Shown: positions 34,709 through 44,902, counted from the first letter of the stretch. The stretch: 64,000 bases of DNA from Paenibacillus riograndensis SBR5 (GCF_000981585.1 NZ_LN831776.1:4571187-4635186), one strand, 5' to 3'. Made by a program: numbers and translations. The notes: generated by a model from the letters alone, not told the origin.

Positions 34709-36037
34709 TCACAGCTGATTGTCCTGCACCTGGCGGTCATATTCCCGGTCTGCCCGTTTCATATATTCGCTGACATCGCCGTCAGTAAGGATCATCTCCT
34801 CCAGCAGTTTATAAAACCAGTTGCGGAAATCCGGCGGGATCAGATTATCCCCCCACCAGTTGTTAATCATCAGCGATTTGGTCACATCCGGATCGGCCAT
34901 CAGTTTCAGGGCTTCCTGCATCTGCTCGCCCGTATCATAGGTTACCTTCTCCTTCGTGGAGGGCAGCCCATTGATGCTGGCCAGAAATTTCGAGTACGGT
35001 TCAGGCGCAAAGAAAAAGCGGATGAATTCCTGAATCGCTTCCGTTTTCTCCGTATCCTTGGCGGCTTCAGCCGAGAGCGACCAGCCGGTTGGCGAGGGCA
35101 GCCCCACTACATTCCGTTTGCCGCGGCGGTCAGGCAGCGCGTAGAAGCCATACTCAAAATCGGGATCAGCTTCCTCGATCTGCGAGAACATCCATGTTCC
35201 CGAATAGAGCTGAGCAGCATTGCCTGAGGTAAGCATAGAGGCGGTTTGGTTATCATTGGTGCCCAGCCAGCCTTCGTTGACGTCTGTCAGGAATAGCTCC
35301 TTGAAATCTGTCATCGCCTGAACCACATTCCGGTCCATGAAGCTGACCTGCTTCGCCGTGCGTTTGGCGTTCCAGTCCGGGTCCCTGGCATAGACTTCAT
35401 CGATCAGGAACTTGTTCACCCAGAAGCCCAGGTGAAAAATATCCTTGGCTCCAACCACCAGGGGTGTCATTCCGCCGGCCTTCAACTTCTCCTGGATGTC
35501 CAGGAATTCGCCATAAGTTTGCGGCAGCCGGGTAATTCCCGCACGGGCATATGCTTGTTTACTATATATAATTCCCTGCGGCGCACTTACGAACAGAGGA
35601 GCGTTCCATACCTTCCCGTTCACCTGCGGCAGATTGCCGAACAGCTCCAGCAGCCCGGAGGGCAGCTCCACGATTTTTCCCGCACTGGCAAAAGCATCGG
35701 TATCCCGGATTTCCACCAGATCCGGAAACTCGCCTACCGCATCCTTGATCTTCAGCCAATCCAGATATGCGCTGGAGGACAGCTCGCTGCTGTCCTGGAT
35801 GATGATATCCGGATGGGCTTGCATGAAGGCCTCAATGGTGGCCGCGATGGCCTGCTTGGTAGCCGGGTCCCCCGCAGCATATGCGATGCTGAAATGCACT
35901 TCCTTATGCGCTCCCGCTCCGCCTGCAGTGACGGATGAATTCCCTGTCCCGCTATCCCTGCAGGCAGTCAGGAAGAGGATAGCCGCCAGCAGTACAAGCA
36001 GTACAGCTTGCAGCCGCATCCATTTTTTCTTCTGCAT
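34709..36037 (-). CDS. Sugar-binding lipoprotein, tandem duplicate (copy 2)
   Basis: A 442-residue SBP_bac_1 lipoprotein with lipobox LTAC after a strongly hydrophobic signal peptide. It is a tandem duplicate of the downstream gene, differing mainly in the signal and linker and in scattered surface residues. It lies between the kinase gene and copy 1, so it is probably expressed with the two-component genes. Different sugar preference or a role as a sensing partner of the YesM-type kinase are both possible; neither is shown by sequence. Confidence 0.92.
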   Translation of the reverse strand: MQKKKWMRLQAVLLVLLAAILFLTACRDSGTGNSSVTAGGAGAHKEVHFSIAYAAGDPATKQAIAATIEAFMQAHPDIIIQDSSELSSSAYLDWLKIKDAVGEFPDLVEIRDTDAFASAGKIVELPSGLLELFGNLPQVNGKVWNAPLFVSAPQGIIYSKQAYARAGITRLPQTYGEFLDIQEKLKAGGMTPLVVGAKDIFHLGFWVNKFLIDEVYARDPDWNAKRTAKQVSFMDRNVVQAMTDFKELFLTDVNEGWLGTNDNQTASMLTSGNAAQLYSGTWMFSQIEEADPDFEYGFYALPDRRGKRNVVGLPSPTGWSLSAEAAKDTEKTEAIQEFIRFFFAPEPYSKFLASINGLPSTKEKVTYDTGEQMQEALKLMADPDVTKSLMINNWWGDNLIPPDFRNWFYKLLEEMILTDGDVSEYMKRADREYDRQVQDNQL

Positions 36038-36136
36038 CTCTCGCTGTTACCTCCTACGAATCTTGACATATAACGCCGGACAAACAGCCTTCCTCTATTC
36101 GTCCAACGGAGCGCTTTATCCGTATATGCCGGGCGT

Positions 36137-37891
36137 TCAGTCTATTACCGGGAACAACAGTGTGATAGAGGTGCCGACATGCTCCCGGCTGTTGATGGAC
36201 AGCCCGTAGGCCTCGCCAAACGTCGAGCGTATGCGCTCATGCACGTTTTTCAGACCCACATTTTTGCTGGGCGCTTCCGGTTCCTCCAGTGTCCGGGTAA
36301 TCCTCGCCAGAGCTTCCCGGCTCATGCCGACGCCATCATCATAGATGGTGACCGCCAGCACCCGGTCTTTCTTTTCCACCGTAATCCCTACTGTCCCCTT
36401 TCCTTGTTGACGAAGCCCATGCTGGACGGCATTCTCGACAATCGGCTGGAGCGAAAGCTTCAGGATCGGCCAATCCAGCTGAACCTCCGGGGCAATATCC
36501 AGAACAAGCTCATAACGGTTCTCGAAACGGACAGATATAATGTAAAAATAATTCTGCAGATGCTCCAGCTCGCTGCGGATGCTTGCCCGGTCTTCTCCAT
36601 AATCTATGACATATTTCAGTTCGTTGGATAAGGCCAGAATCATATCCGCGACCTCTCCGGCTTCCTTATCCACAGCATTCATCCGGATCACTTCAAGCGT
36701 ATTATACAAATAATGCGGCCGGATCTGGCTTTTCAGCGCATTCAGCTCCGTCTGCTTTTGCTTGATTTGGGCTACATACGCCTCGTCAATATGGATCTGA
36801 AGCCGCTCCACCATCCGGTTGAACCCGTGAGCGAGCCTGCCCATTTCATCGTTCGTGTTCACAGACAGCCGGGTATCCAGCCTACCGGACTCCACAACGG
36901 TCATCTGCCTGATTATTTCGCGGATCGGCGCCGCCAGGCGCCTGGAAAACCACGCCCCCATCACAACCATCACAAAAGCACAAATCATAATGGCAATGTA
37001 GACAGCCGCTCTGACCGATAACAGCTGCTCGAACAGGCTGCCGCGGTGAATCCGGGCAATCACCCTGCCATTGAGAAACGGAATATCCTCGCTAAGCCCG
37101 ATCATCTCACGGTTCGTCTGAACGGCGGCTGCAACCGCTCCTTCCGGCAGATTCTGATTGCTGAAGTAGACATGGCCTTCCCCATCCAGAAGATACAGCT
37201 CATCCTTGGCGCCAAGGCTCAGCTCCCTGAAAAATTGTTCAAACAGCGAAATATCTATATCCAGAAACAGCGTGCCTACCACCTTGGGAGCTTGGGTCAC
37301 TTTTCCTGAGGTATCAATCAGGCTGCGTCCAATCGTGAACACCTTTCGGTTAGAGCGGAAGAAATACTGGTCTGTATGTGTAGGAAAGATAGCCACTGCC
37401 GACGGCTTGGGAGCCATCGTCTCCAGCCATTCGGCTGCGGGAAACGAATTCGTATCCAGCGATCTGTTTTCTTTTTCCTGGGAATACAGCTTGCCGTCGG
37501 ACTGGCGGACAAACACGGCGCTTGAAATATACGGGTCACTGAACAGCACTGTTTTTAGAAAAGAGTCGATCGGAATGGTGTTGATCTGCTCCAGCTCATT
37601 GACATTGGCGGTCTGGTCCTGCTTATAGCTGTCAATAAAACCTTCATAACGCCCGGTATACATCAGCTTGGAGATTTCATTGTACTGGTTAAACGCCGAG
37701 TTCAGATTATAGCTCATATACAGCACCATTTGCTGCAGATTGCTGGTGGTATACCGCTCCACATAACCGGAGAAGGTCTTCACGGAGAAGAAACTGAGCG
37801 CCAGCAGGGGAATCAGTCCCACGAGCAGAAATGATGCCGAGAATTTGACGAAAATACTTTTGGATCTTCGCCCCCAGATCAGCACGGACAT
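36137..37891 (-). CDS. YesM-type sensor histidine kinase
   Basis: A 584-residue membrane kinase. A transmembrane helix near residue 20-40, a large extracellular Cache-like sensing domain, a second helix near 290-315, a HAMP linker, a His_kinase domain with QIRPHYLYNTLEVI and a C-terminal HATPase_c (QPIVENAVQHGLR, DDGVGM). The phosphoacceptor block has RPHYLYNT instead of the usual NPHFLYNT, a conservative change at the edges of the motif. It is encoded after its response regulator and before two sugar-binding proteins, so it probably senses an extracellular sugar directly or with one of them. Confidence 0.92.
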   Translation of the reverse strand: MSVLIWGRRSKSIFVKFSASFLLVGLIPLLALSFFSVKTFSGYVERYTTSNLQQMVLYMSYNLNSAFNQYNEISKLMYTGRYEGFIDSYKQDQTANVNELEQINTIPIDSFLKTVLFSDPYISSAVFVRQSDGKLYSQEKENRSLDTNSFPAAEWLETMAPKPSAVAIFPTHTDQYFFRSNRKVFTIGRSLIDTSGKVTQAPKVVGTLFLDIDISLFEQFFRELSLGAKDELYLLDGEGHVYFSNQNLPEGAVAAAVQTNREMIGLSEDIPFLNGRVIARIHRGSLFEQLLSVRAAVYIAIMICAFVMVVMGAWFSRRLAAPIREIIRQMTVVESGRLDTRLSVNTNDEMGRLAHGFNRMVERLQIHIDEAYVAQIKQKQTELNALKSQIRPHYLYNTLEVIRMNAVDKEAGEVADMILALSNELKYVIDYGEDRASIRSELEHLQNYFYIISVRFENRYELVLDIAPEVQLDWPILKLSLQPIVENAVQHGLRQQGKGTVGITVEKKDRVLAVTIYDDGVGMSREALARITRTLEEPEAPSKNVGLKNVHERIRSTFGEAYGLSINSREHVGTSITLLFPVID

Positions 37892-37920
37892 CCCCCTTTT
37901 CTCTGATAAAAGCTTGGCTG

Positions 37921-39519
37921 TTAATGCTTCACCGTTTGTTTATACTCATGGGGCAGCTTGCCGAAGTGCTTCTTGAACATATCGCTGAAATGGCGGGCAT
38001 TATTGTAGCCGACGCGTTCCGCAATCTCGTAGATCATCAGATCGCTTTGCAGCAGCAGCCGCAGGGCATGCCCCATTCTCGTTTCGGTAACATAGTTTTT
38101 AAAATTCTGTCCGGTATGCTTCTTGAAAAAGCTGCTGAAATAGTAGGGGTTCATATAGACCAGAGCAGCCATCGACTCCAGGGTAATATTCTCCGCATAA
38201 TGCTCTTCGACAAAAGCCTTCACCTGCAGCAGTTGGGGCATCTCCTTGCCGTTCAGCTTACAAGTCAGCTGGCCGGCCAGCCGCTTCAGCACGCCTTCAA
38301 ACAGCTGCTTCAACGCGTCAAAGGTCGGGGCATCCGCCAGCTTTTCCAGCAGCGGCTGATCTTCCGGGTCCACCAGCCCGGCATCTACGCCAAAACCGGC
38401 AAGCTCCTGCTCCAGCTGAAGGATGGAATTGTACACATGCGTGACCGCCTGGTTCCTGCTGTCTCCGGACAGAAGCCGGACCGTTTCCAGCAGCCTGGCC
38501 GCCAGGACAGGCACCTGCTCCTTGTCCAGTGACTTGAGCGCTTCTGTAAGTGCTGCTTGAGCCGCCGCCCATTCGGATACCGCCACAGTTGTCTCCTGAT
38601 TACCCGCCTGATCCCGCAACACCCGGTTGAGCCCGGTAAAATAGCGGGTTTTGAGCGCTTTCAATGCGCTGCGGTAGGATTCGCCGGCTTCCTCCATTCC
38701 GCTTACCGGCCGCCCGATGCCAATCGAAACCTGGAGCTTCAGGTAACTGTTGATCTTGTGATGGAGATCCAACATTATCTGCTCCGGTTCGGTTTCCTGC
38801 TCATGCTGAAGCAATACTGCGAAACGCTCCCCTTTGCGGAAAACATAGCCGTTGCCCGCAGTCTCCACTGTTTCTTTGATAATATTGGACAGGGCAAATT
38901 CCACCAGCTTGCGTTCCCTCTCCTCCCAGCGGGAGGTTTGGCCGGTATATTCATCCGTTTCCAGGACACATACGCTGGCATAACGGGTAATTGCTATGTT
39001 TCCCATCCGGGCCAGCGTGGACGCTGCTCCTTTGTTGCCGTCGGTCAGGCGTTCAAGGAGTTCCTCTACAGTTATGGAATGATGTTTGCGCTCATACGAT
39101 TTGAGCATTTCCTTGTTGCGTTCTTCTTCGGACTCCTGGCGGATCATTGCCACGGCCCGGCCCACCACCTGCTCCAGCTGGCCTGTGTTCACAGGTTTTA
39201 CAATATAGTCCAGTGCCCCGTATTGTATCGCCTGCCGGGCATATGAAAACTCCTGATAAGCGCTTATAAAAACAACCTTGACCGGACGTCCCGACTCATG
39301 AATGTCCCGTATAATATCAATACCGCTGAAGCCCGGCATGCTGATATCGCTGATGACCAGATCAGGCGCGCAGGTGTCAATCATCGCCTTCAGCTCGATT
39401 CCGTCCCTTGCTTCGCCGACAATATCCAGACCCAGTGTATCCCAGGAAATCAGCTTTTTCAGTCCGCGCAGAATGACCGGTTCATCATCGGCCAGGAGCA
39501 CCCGGATGCTTCTGTTCAT
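37921..39519 (-). CDS. YesN-type response regulator with AraC DNA-binding domain
   Basis: A 532-residue regulator. The N-terminal receiver domain has the acidic pair DDE near residue 11-13, phospho-site aspartate in APDLVISDISMPG and the lysine in DYIVKPVN. A long middle segment links to two C-terminal helix-turn-helix motifs (NITLESMAALVYMNPYYFSSF and MIYEIAERVGYNNARHFSDMF). It pairs with the kinase encoded 29 bp downstream and likely activates the binding-protein/permease genes that follow. Confidence 0.93.
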   Translation of the reverse strand: MNRSIRVLLADDEPVILRGLKKLISWDTLGLDIVGEARDGIELKAMIDTCAPDLVISDISMPGFSGIDIIRDIHESGRPVKVVFISAYQEFSYARQAIQYGALDYIVKPVNTGQLEQVVGRAVAMIRQESEEERNKEMLKSYERKHHSITVEELLERLTDGNKGAASTLARMGNIAITRYASVCVLETDEYTGQTSRWEERERKLVEFALSNIIKETVETAGNGYVFRKGERFAVLLQHEQETEPEQIMLDLHHKINSYLKLQVSIGIGRPVSGMEEAGESYRSALKALKTRYFTGLNRVLRDQAGNQETTVAVSEWAAAQAALTEALKSLDKEQVPVLAARLLETVRLLSGDSRNQAVTHVYNSILQLEQELAGFGVDAGLVDPEDQPLLEKLADAPTFDALKQLFEGVLKRLAGQLTCKLNGKEMPQLLQVKAFVEEHYAENITLESMAALVYMNPYYFSSFFKKHTGQNFKNYVTETRMGHALRLLLQSDLMIYEIAERVGYNNARHFSDMFKKHFGKLPHEYKQTVKH

Positions 39520-39768
39520 CGCTATCCCTCCGTAAGTCTGTCTAGTATCTGTTCAAAAGGAGGCTGTTGCCTGTTGCCCGCAGGTCTATCATATCAGACC
39601 TTGCCTCATCTTTGTCTACTGCACACGGTGCGCAAGATTTACCATTATGTCTTATTCGGATTAGAGAATTCCTACTATACTGTAACATGCCAGTCCCGGC
39701 GCAGGGATGAAGCTTTTTAAGGTTGAATAGCGGTTTTTTTAGAATGCTGTACTCCACGGCAAACAGAA
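39520..39768. other. Region upstream of the YesN gene
   Basis: Contains the leader of the response-regulator gene and no supported coding sequence. No convincing operator could be picked out. Confidence 0.4.
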
Positions 39769-39807
39769 AAGACGGCTCCAATTCAACTTACGAATTGAAA
39801 CCGTCTT
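39769..39807 (-). terminator. Terminator of the GH2 operon
   Basis: AAGACGG (39769-39775) pairs with CCGTCTT (39801-39807), with CAATTC/GAATTG pairing inside. On the minus strand TTTTCTG follows, about 20 bases past the GH2 stop codon. Confidence 0.8.
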
Positions 39808-39828
39808 ATTTTGGACAATCCCCTAAAT

Positions 39829-41589
39829 CTATCCCAGATTAATCTCACGGATCTTGCTGAGCGGAACCTTGGGTTTGCGGTCCTCCGTCAGAAGTCCGTT
39901 CACTTCCTGCTGCACATCGCTTACCTGGGTATAGCAGTAGCCGCTGATGTATGGCGTCGCTTTGATCGCCGCAGTAATTGCCTGGAAGCGCTCCAGGAAA
40001 TCCTGCTCGGTCTTCACCTGATTTCCATAACCCCAGCCGCTGTCCGTCTGGAAGGCAATGCCGCCGAACTCACTGATGATGACCGGCTGCCCTTTGTAGG
40101 CATACCCTTCGGCCCAGGCAAACTTATAGTTATTGAAGGAAACCCCGTTATTAACGATGGAATTTTGGTCGGCATAGGTGCCCAGAAATTGTTCTCCGGC
40201 TTCTACATAATCATGCAGGGTCAAAATATCCGAAACGGTATGCTCCCAGCCGTCGTTCGTCACGACAGGACGGTAAGGGTCGATCGCTTTGGTCAGATGA
40301 TAGATGCCCTCCGTGAATTTCTGCTGTCTGACATCCTTGGCAATAGCGGGAATGCCCCACGATTCATTGAATGGAACCCAGGTGATGATGCAAGGATGAT
40401 TATACTGCTGCGGCACAACCTCCAGCCACTCCCGGGTGAAGCGTTCGACAGCAAGATCATTGAATTCATAGGTAGCGGCCATTTCCGACCACACCAGCAT
40501 CCCCTTCACATCGCACCAATACAGAAAACGGGCATCCTCAATTTTCATGTGCTTGCGCAGGCCGTTGTAGCCCATTTCCGCAATCCAATCAATGTCGTCA
40601 ATCAGTGCCTGTTCATCCGGCGGCGTCAAATGGCTGTCGGTCCAGTACCCCTGATCCAGAATCAGACGCTGGTATAACGGCCTGTTGTTAAGCAGAATCT
40701 GGCCGTTGTCAATGGAGATTTTACGCATTCCGAAATAAGAATTCACGTGGTCTACACTCTCCTCACCGCTAAGCAGCGTGAATTCAACGTCAAACAGATT
40801 GGGTGCCTCCGGCGACCACAGGCATTGCAGCCAAGGCCCTGCAGCTTCATGTAGCACATCCACCTCAAGGCTCACCAGATCACGGTCAATGCCCAGGCTG
40901 AACCGCTTCACCTGCCGCCCTTTCAGGGAAATCAGCGTATCAAGTGTAAGCTCCAGCCCTTCTCTAAGGCCTGCAATGCGGAAATCGAAGCGGATCATAT
41001 GCCGGTCGACATCCGGCGTCATTTTCACGGAATCTATCCGTGTTTCGCTTACGCATTCCAGCCAGACGGATTTCCATATCCCGGTCGTCTGTACATAAAA
41101 GCATTCAAAACTGTCGGAGATCCAGCGCTGCTTGCCCCGGGGCTGGGTGCGGTCCATGCTGTCCTCCGCTTTGAGCACAATCCGGTTGGCGGCACCAAAC
41201 GTCACAAACGGGGTAATGTCAAAAGAAAAGGCGGCATATCCTCCTTCATGCTGGCCGACATAGGAGCCGTTCACCCAGCATTTTGCCCGGTAATCCACGC
41301 CCTGAAAATGCAGAATCGCCCGCTTTCCGGCGTTCTCCGCCGGAAGCTCCAGTGTCCGCTCATACCAGACATTGGGATGAAATTCCGGAATGCCGATCCC
41401 GCTGGCGGCCGTTTCATAAGTGAAGGGAACCGTAATCTTCCGGGCTTCCGGGAATGTGGCATACCATGCCTCCGCCTCTCCGCTATTGGCATCATCAAAG
41501 CTGAAATTCCATTCGCCATCTAAGTCAAGCCATTCGTTGCGTACAAACTGTGGTCTGGGGTAATTGGGAATATAAGATTTTGTCGTCAT
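39829..41589 (-). CDS. Glycoside hydrolase family 2 enzyme (beta-galactosidase / beta-glucuronidase type)
   Basis: A 586-residue retaining glycosidase: N-terminal sugar-binding jelly roll (WLDLDGEWNFSFDD to about residue 170), Ig-like middle domain and a TIM barrel with the acid/base glutamate in WVPFNESWG and the nucleophile in VIISEFGGI. Length fits the small GH2 group. The ATG at 41587-41589 is chosen over an in-frame GTG at 41613 because AGGT is better placed. No signal peptide. It is the last gene of an operon with two permeases and a binding protein, so its substrate is probably what they import. Confidence 0.92.
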   Translation of the reverse strand: MTTKSYIPNYPRPQFVRNEWLDLDGEWNFSFDDANSGEAEAWYATFPEARKITVPFTYETAASGIGIPEFHPNVWYERTLELPAENAGKRAILHFQGVDYRAKCWVNGSYVGQHEGGYAAFSFDITPFVTFGAANRIVLKAEDSMDRTQPRGKQRWISDSFECFYVQTTGIWKSVWLECVSETRIDSVKMTPDVDRHMIRFDFRIAGLREGLELTLDTLISLKGRQVKRFSLGIDRDLVSLEVDVLHEAAGPWLQCLWSPEAPNLFDVEFTLLSGEESVDHVNSYFGMRKISIDNGQILLNNRPLYQRLILDQGYWTDSHLTPPDEQALIDDIDWIAEMGYNGLRKHMKIEDARFLYWCDVKGMLVWSEMAATYEFNDLAVERFTREWLEVVPQQYNHPCIITWVPFNESWGIPAIAKDVRQQKFTEGIYHLTKAIDPYRPVVTNDGWEHTVSDILTLHDYVEAGEQFLGTYADQNSIVNNGVSFNNYKFAWAEGYAYKGQPVIISEFGGIAFQTDSGWGYGNQVKTEQDFLERFQAITAAIKATPYISGYCYTQVSDVQQEVNGLLTEDRKPKVPLSKIREINLG

Positions 41590-41646
41590 GGTACTTATAC
41601 CTGTCCTCTCCACTTCACTAAATAAAATTTGTTTTCATCAAAATGA

Positions 41647-42453
41647 TTAACCTTTAATCCCCGACATGCTGATCCCTTTGACAATCTGGCGTTCAAAAAT
41701 AACGAACAGCACAATAATCGGAATCGAAGCAATCGCGTTGACGACCATCGGCTTGACGTAATCCTCAGAATACTGGCTTATCAGGGTCGGAATGCCCATC
41801 GGCAGTGTAAACAGGTTATCGTCGGTAATGGACAAAAACGGCCAGAGGAAATTATTCCAGGAACCGATGAAGGTCAAAATTGCCATAGAGGCCAGCGCCG
41901 GGCGGCAGAGCGGCAGCATGATGCGCGTGAAGATCCGCCAGCTTCCGCCCCCGTCGATCTGGACACTCTCCAGCAGGTCGTTCGGGATGCTGTCAAAAAA
42001 GCTTTTCAGCACAATAACTGCAACGGGGGAAGCCAGCGCCGGAATAATCAATCCCTGATAGGAATTCAGCAGGTTCATATCCTTTGCTACCTGGTACAGC
42101 GGAATAATCGTTGCTTCACCGGGAATCAGCAGCCCGGCCAGCACCACAAAAAACATCAGCGTGCGGTAACGGAACGGAATTTTTGATAAAGCAAACCCGG
42201 CCAATGCCGCAGCAGCGACGGTCAGCACTGTGACAAAAACAGCAACCAGCAGGCTGTTCCCGATCCAGTTCGTCAGCTTTGTACCGCTAAGGATTTCCTG
42301 GTACACCGCAAAAGAATAGGGCGGGGTGAACCAGTCCGTTACAGTGATAATCTTCATGCCCTCTTCTTTGACCGATACGAACAGCATCCACACCAGCGGC
42401 CCCGCGAACAGCACGGCCATAAATAATGAAACCAAACGGTAGACCCATTTCAT
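41647..42453 (-). CDS. Sugar ABC transporter permease, MalG type (second system)
   Basis: A 268-residue CUT1 permease with six predicted helices and the EAA loop DLLESVQIDGGGSWRIFTRI. Its start shares one base with the stop of the MalF-type gene, so the two are translationally coupled. It belongs to a binding protein-permease-permease-GH2 operon distinct from the system at 31138. Confidence 0.92.
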   Translation of the reverse strand: MKWVYRLVSLFMAVLFAGPLVWMLFVSVKEEGMKIITVTDWFTPPYSFAVYQEILSGTKLTNWIGNSLLVAVFVTVLTVAAAALAGFALSKIPFRYRTLMFFVVLAGLLIPGEATIIPLYQVAKDMNLLNSYQGLIIPALASPVAVIVLKSFFDSIPNDLLESVQIDGGGSWRIFTRIMLPLCRPALASMAILTFIGSWNNFLWPFLSITDDNLFTLPMGIPTLISQYSEDYVKPMVVNAIASIPIIVLFVIFERQIVKGISMSGIKG

Positions 42454-43343
42454 TACAGCTCCGCTCCTTTGCGGTTATTCATCCAATATTGCAGCGCCGA
42501 CAGCACCAGCAGAATCACAAACAGCAGATAGGACATGGTCGCCGCATAGCCCAGATCATTGCTCTTGAAGCCGGTCTGATAGATCAGCTGAATAATCGGC
42601 CGGGTCGAGTCGAGCGGTCCGCCGCCTGTCACAATATAAATCTGCATGAACACCTTGAACGAAGCGATAATCTGCAGCATGGTAATCGTCTTCGTAATCG
42701 GAGCCAGATACGGAAGCGTAATCCGCCAGAACATCTGCCGGTCCCCCGCTCCGTCAAGGCGGGCCGCCTCGTAAATTTCGTCCGGAATTTCCTGAATCGC
42801 CGATAAATGCAGAATAAAGTTGAAGCCTACTGTCCACCAGAGGGTGATCAGTGTAATGGCAATCCAGGCGAGACGGGTTTCCGTCAGCCAAAATATTTCT
42901 GTCCCCCCGGGAAGCAGATGAATTAAATGGAGCACGGAATTCACCAGTCCGGTATACGGCTGGAATACGAACAAGCCCAAATAGGAAGCTACCGCAACGG
43001 ACAGCACACTGGGAATGAAGAAAATACTGCGGTAAAACTTTTGCAGCATGGACTTCCGGTTGGCAATCAGCGCCAGTGATATTGACAGCACAAGCATAGT
43101 CGGTGTTGTCAGCACAACAAAGATCAGCGAATGTCCAAGCGCTTCCCATACCTCCCGGTCCTGCAGGACCTTGCTGTAGTTGTCCCAGCCGAGAAAGTCC
43201 ATTTTGCGGATCAGGGTCCATTTGTAAAAAGTCATTTCCACGCCTTTGAACATCGGCCAGATGGTGAACAGGCCATATACAATCAGAAAGGGAAGCAGGA
43301 ACAGCAGCGCCTGCGCATCCGCCCTCCATTTTTTTATCTTCAT
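42453..43343 (-). CDS. Sugar ABC transporter permease, MalF type (second system)
   Basis: A 296-residue CUT1 permease with six predicted helices and the EAA loop EIYEAARLDGAGDRQMFWRI. ATG follows GGAGAGGTG. It lies 77 bp downstream of the binding-protein gene. The substrate is unknown; the linked GH2 enzyme suggests a beta-galactoside or beta-glucuronide. Confidence 0.92.
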   Translation of the reverse strand: MKIKKWRADAQALLFLLPFLIVYGLFTIWPMFKGVEMTFYKWTLIRKMDFLGWDNYSKVLQDREVWEALGHSLIFVVLTTPTMLVLSISLALIANRKSMLQKFYRSIFFIPSVLSVAVASYLGLFVFQPYTGLVNSVLHLIHLLPGGTEIFWLTETRLAWIAITLITLWWTVGFNFILHLSAIQEIPDEIYEAARLDGAGDRQMFWRITLPYLAPITKTITMLQIIASFKVFMQIYIVTGGGPLDSTRPIIQLIYQTGFKSNDLGYAATMSYLLFVILLVLSALQYWMNNRKGAEL

Positions 43344-43420
43344 TCAGGTCACCTCTCCCCAAAACGGCGCACAGGCCGGTGAATCACCGCCATAAGGCCT
43401 GTGCATTGCCGCCTGCATGG

Positions 43421-44782
43421 CTATTTATCCAGCTCTTTCTGCACGCCTGCCTCCATTTTGTCCATGGCTTCAGCCGGCTTCATTTTATTAGCCCATACTT
43501 CATTGAGGATTTTGAAGGAGACATTATCACGGATCTGCCAGTTCTTAGTCGACGGTTTGTTGAATTTCACCGTACCGGCAACAGCGGCATAATCGCTGCG
43601 GTAAGGCATGTCTTTGTATTCCTGCTTCTCCAGAACCGATGGTTTGGAGGGAATATGGCCCGCTTTTGCCCAAATCTGCCCGTTCTCAGCTATATAGTCG
43701 GCAAAGATCAATGCGGCTTTTCGTTTGGCAGGGTCTTCGGACTTGGTCAGCGGCAAAATAATCGTGTGGGAATCGCCCCAGGTCGCTTCCTGGCCGAACA
43801 GCTTGGGAATCGGCATCGCTCCGAACTCCAGCCCCTTCGTAGCTTCCCAGGTTCCGGTGGCCCAAACGCCGGTCATCATGATCGCCGCAGTGCCGCTCTG
43901 GAAGTTTTTATAGAAGTCAGGATCGTTTTTCTTGATATAGCCTTCAGTGAACAGCTTCTGAATATATTCAGCCGCTTGGATGCCTTTCGCCTTGTCGATT
44001 TCGGCTTTCTTCAGATCATCGGATACCAGATCATTGCCGCCAAGCTGTGAATACAGCGCCCACCACAAGCGGTAAGGATCATCATTGGAATTGGAAAGGG
44101 CAAACGGGGTCGTTTTGGCCGGAAGCTTCTCCTTCAATGTCTTCAAAAAGGCCAGGAAACCGTCTGCGGACTGCTCAAGCACCGGTTTGCCGTCATCGCC
44201 CAGCAGCCCCGCTTCCTTCAGCAGTTTTTTGTTGTAGTACATAATAAAAGGATGGGTATCAATCGGCACGGCATAATGTTTGCCGTCCACAACCGTTGCA
44301 TCCAGCAGATTCTGATTAAAAGTCGTCCAGTCGACGCCTGCTTCTCCGGCCACTGCGTCCAGATCAGTTACAACTCCCTGGTTGATCAGATCCGGCAGCC
44401 GGGAGGTGTGGGAAATGCCGATATCCGGGCCGTTGCCGTTGCCCACAGCGGTAATCAGCTTGGTGTAGTATTCCGCCCAGACGAGCTTCGTGTTCTTCAC
44501 CTTGATGTCAGGGTGGCTTTTGTTGAATTCATCAACCAGCTTCTGCATGTTGTCCCCGTCGCCGCCGTCGAACAAGGTCCAGAATGATAGGTTGACGGCT
44601 TCACCGCTGCCTTCAGTTCCTGTATTCCCCCCTGTGCTGTTGTCCGCAGAAGGAGCGGGGCTGCTGCCTGTGTTGCCGCCTGTTGCGCCTCCGGCATTGT
44701 TATTGCTGCCGCAAGCGCCGAGTACCAGTGAAAATGAGAGCATGAAGGTTAAAGCCAGAAAACCCGTGTTTCTTTTCTTCAT
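43421..44782 (-). CDS. Sugar-binding lipoprotein (second system)
   Basis: A 453-residue SBP_bac_1 protein with signal peptide, lipobox LGAC and a Gly/Asn/Ser-rich linker. ATG at 44780-44782 follows AAGGGGAGA; the frame also opens at 44815 but without a ribosome site. It is first in the operon with the permeases and GH2 gene. The promoter region carries a catabolite-responsive-like element nested in an 8-bp inverted repeat. Confidence 0.93.
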   Translation of the reverse strand: MKKRNTGFLALTFMLSFSLVLGACGSNNNAGGATGGNTGSSPAPSADNSTGGNTGTEGSGEAVNLSFWTLFDGGDGDNMQKLVDEFNKSHPDIKVKNTKLVWAEYYTKLITAVGNGNGPDIGISHTSRLPDLINQGVVTDLDAVAGEAGVDWTTFNQNLLDATVVDGKHYAVPIDTHPFIMYYNKKLLKEAGLLGDDGKPVLEQSADGFLAFLKTLKEKLPAKTTPFALSNSNDDPYRLWWALYSQLGGNDLVSDDLKKAEIDKAKGIQAAEYIQKLFTEGYIKKNDPDFYKNFQSGTAAIMMTGVWATGTWEATKGLEFGAMPIPKLFGQEATWGDSHTIILPLTKSEDPAKRKAALIFADYIAENGQIWAKAGHIPSKPSVLEKQEYKDMPYRSDYAAVAGTVKFNKPSTKNWQIRDNVSFKILNEVWANKMKPAEAMDKMEAGVQKELDK

Positions 44783-44876
44783 TTCTGTCTCCCCTTTATT
44801 CTGTTCTGGATACAAAACAGTTTATTTGTTTTATTACATTTATTTTGTATCTAATGACGATTATAAGGAGTTTTAG

Positions 44877-44902
44877 TCGATATGTCAACGCTTTCATATC
44901 GA
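44877..44902. promoter_or_regulatory. cre-like site inside an inverted repeat upstream of the second sugar operon
   Basis: TCGATATG (44877-44884) and CATATCGA (44895-44902) are perfect 8-bp arms. Between and overlapping them, TGTCAACGCTTTCA (44883-44896) fits the CcpA consensus TGWAANCGNTNWCA with one mismatch. The repeat could bind the ArsR-like regulator encoded next door, giving substrate and catabolite control at one place. Confidence 0.6.
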
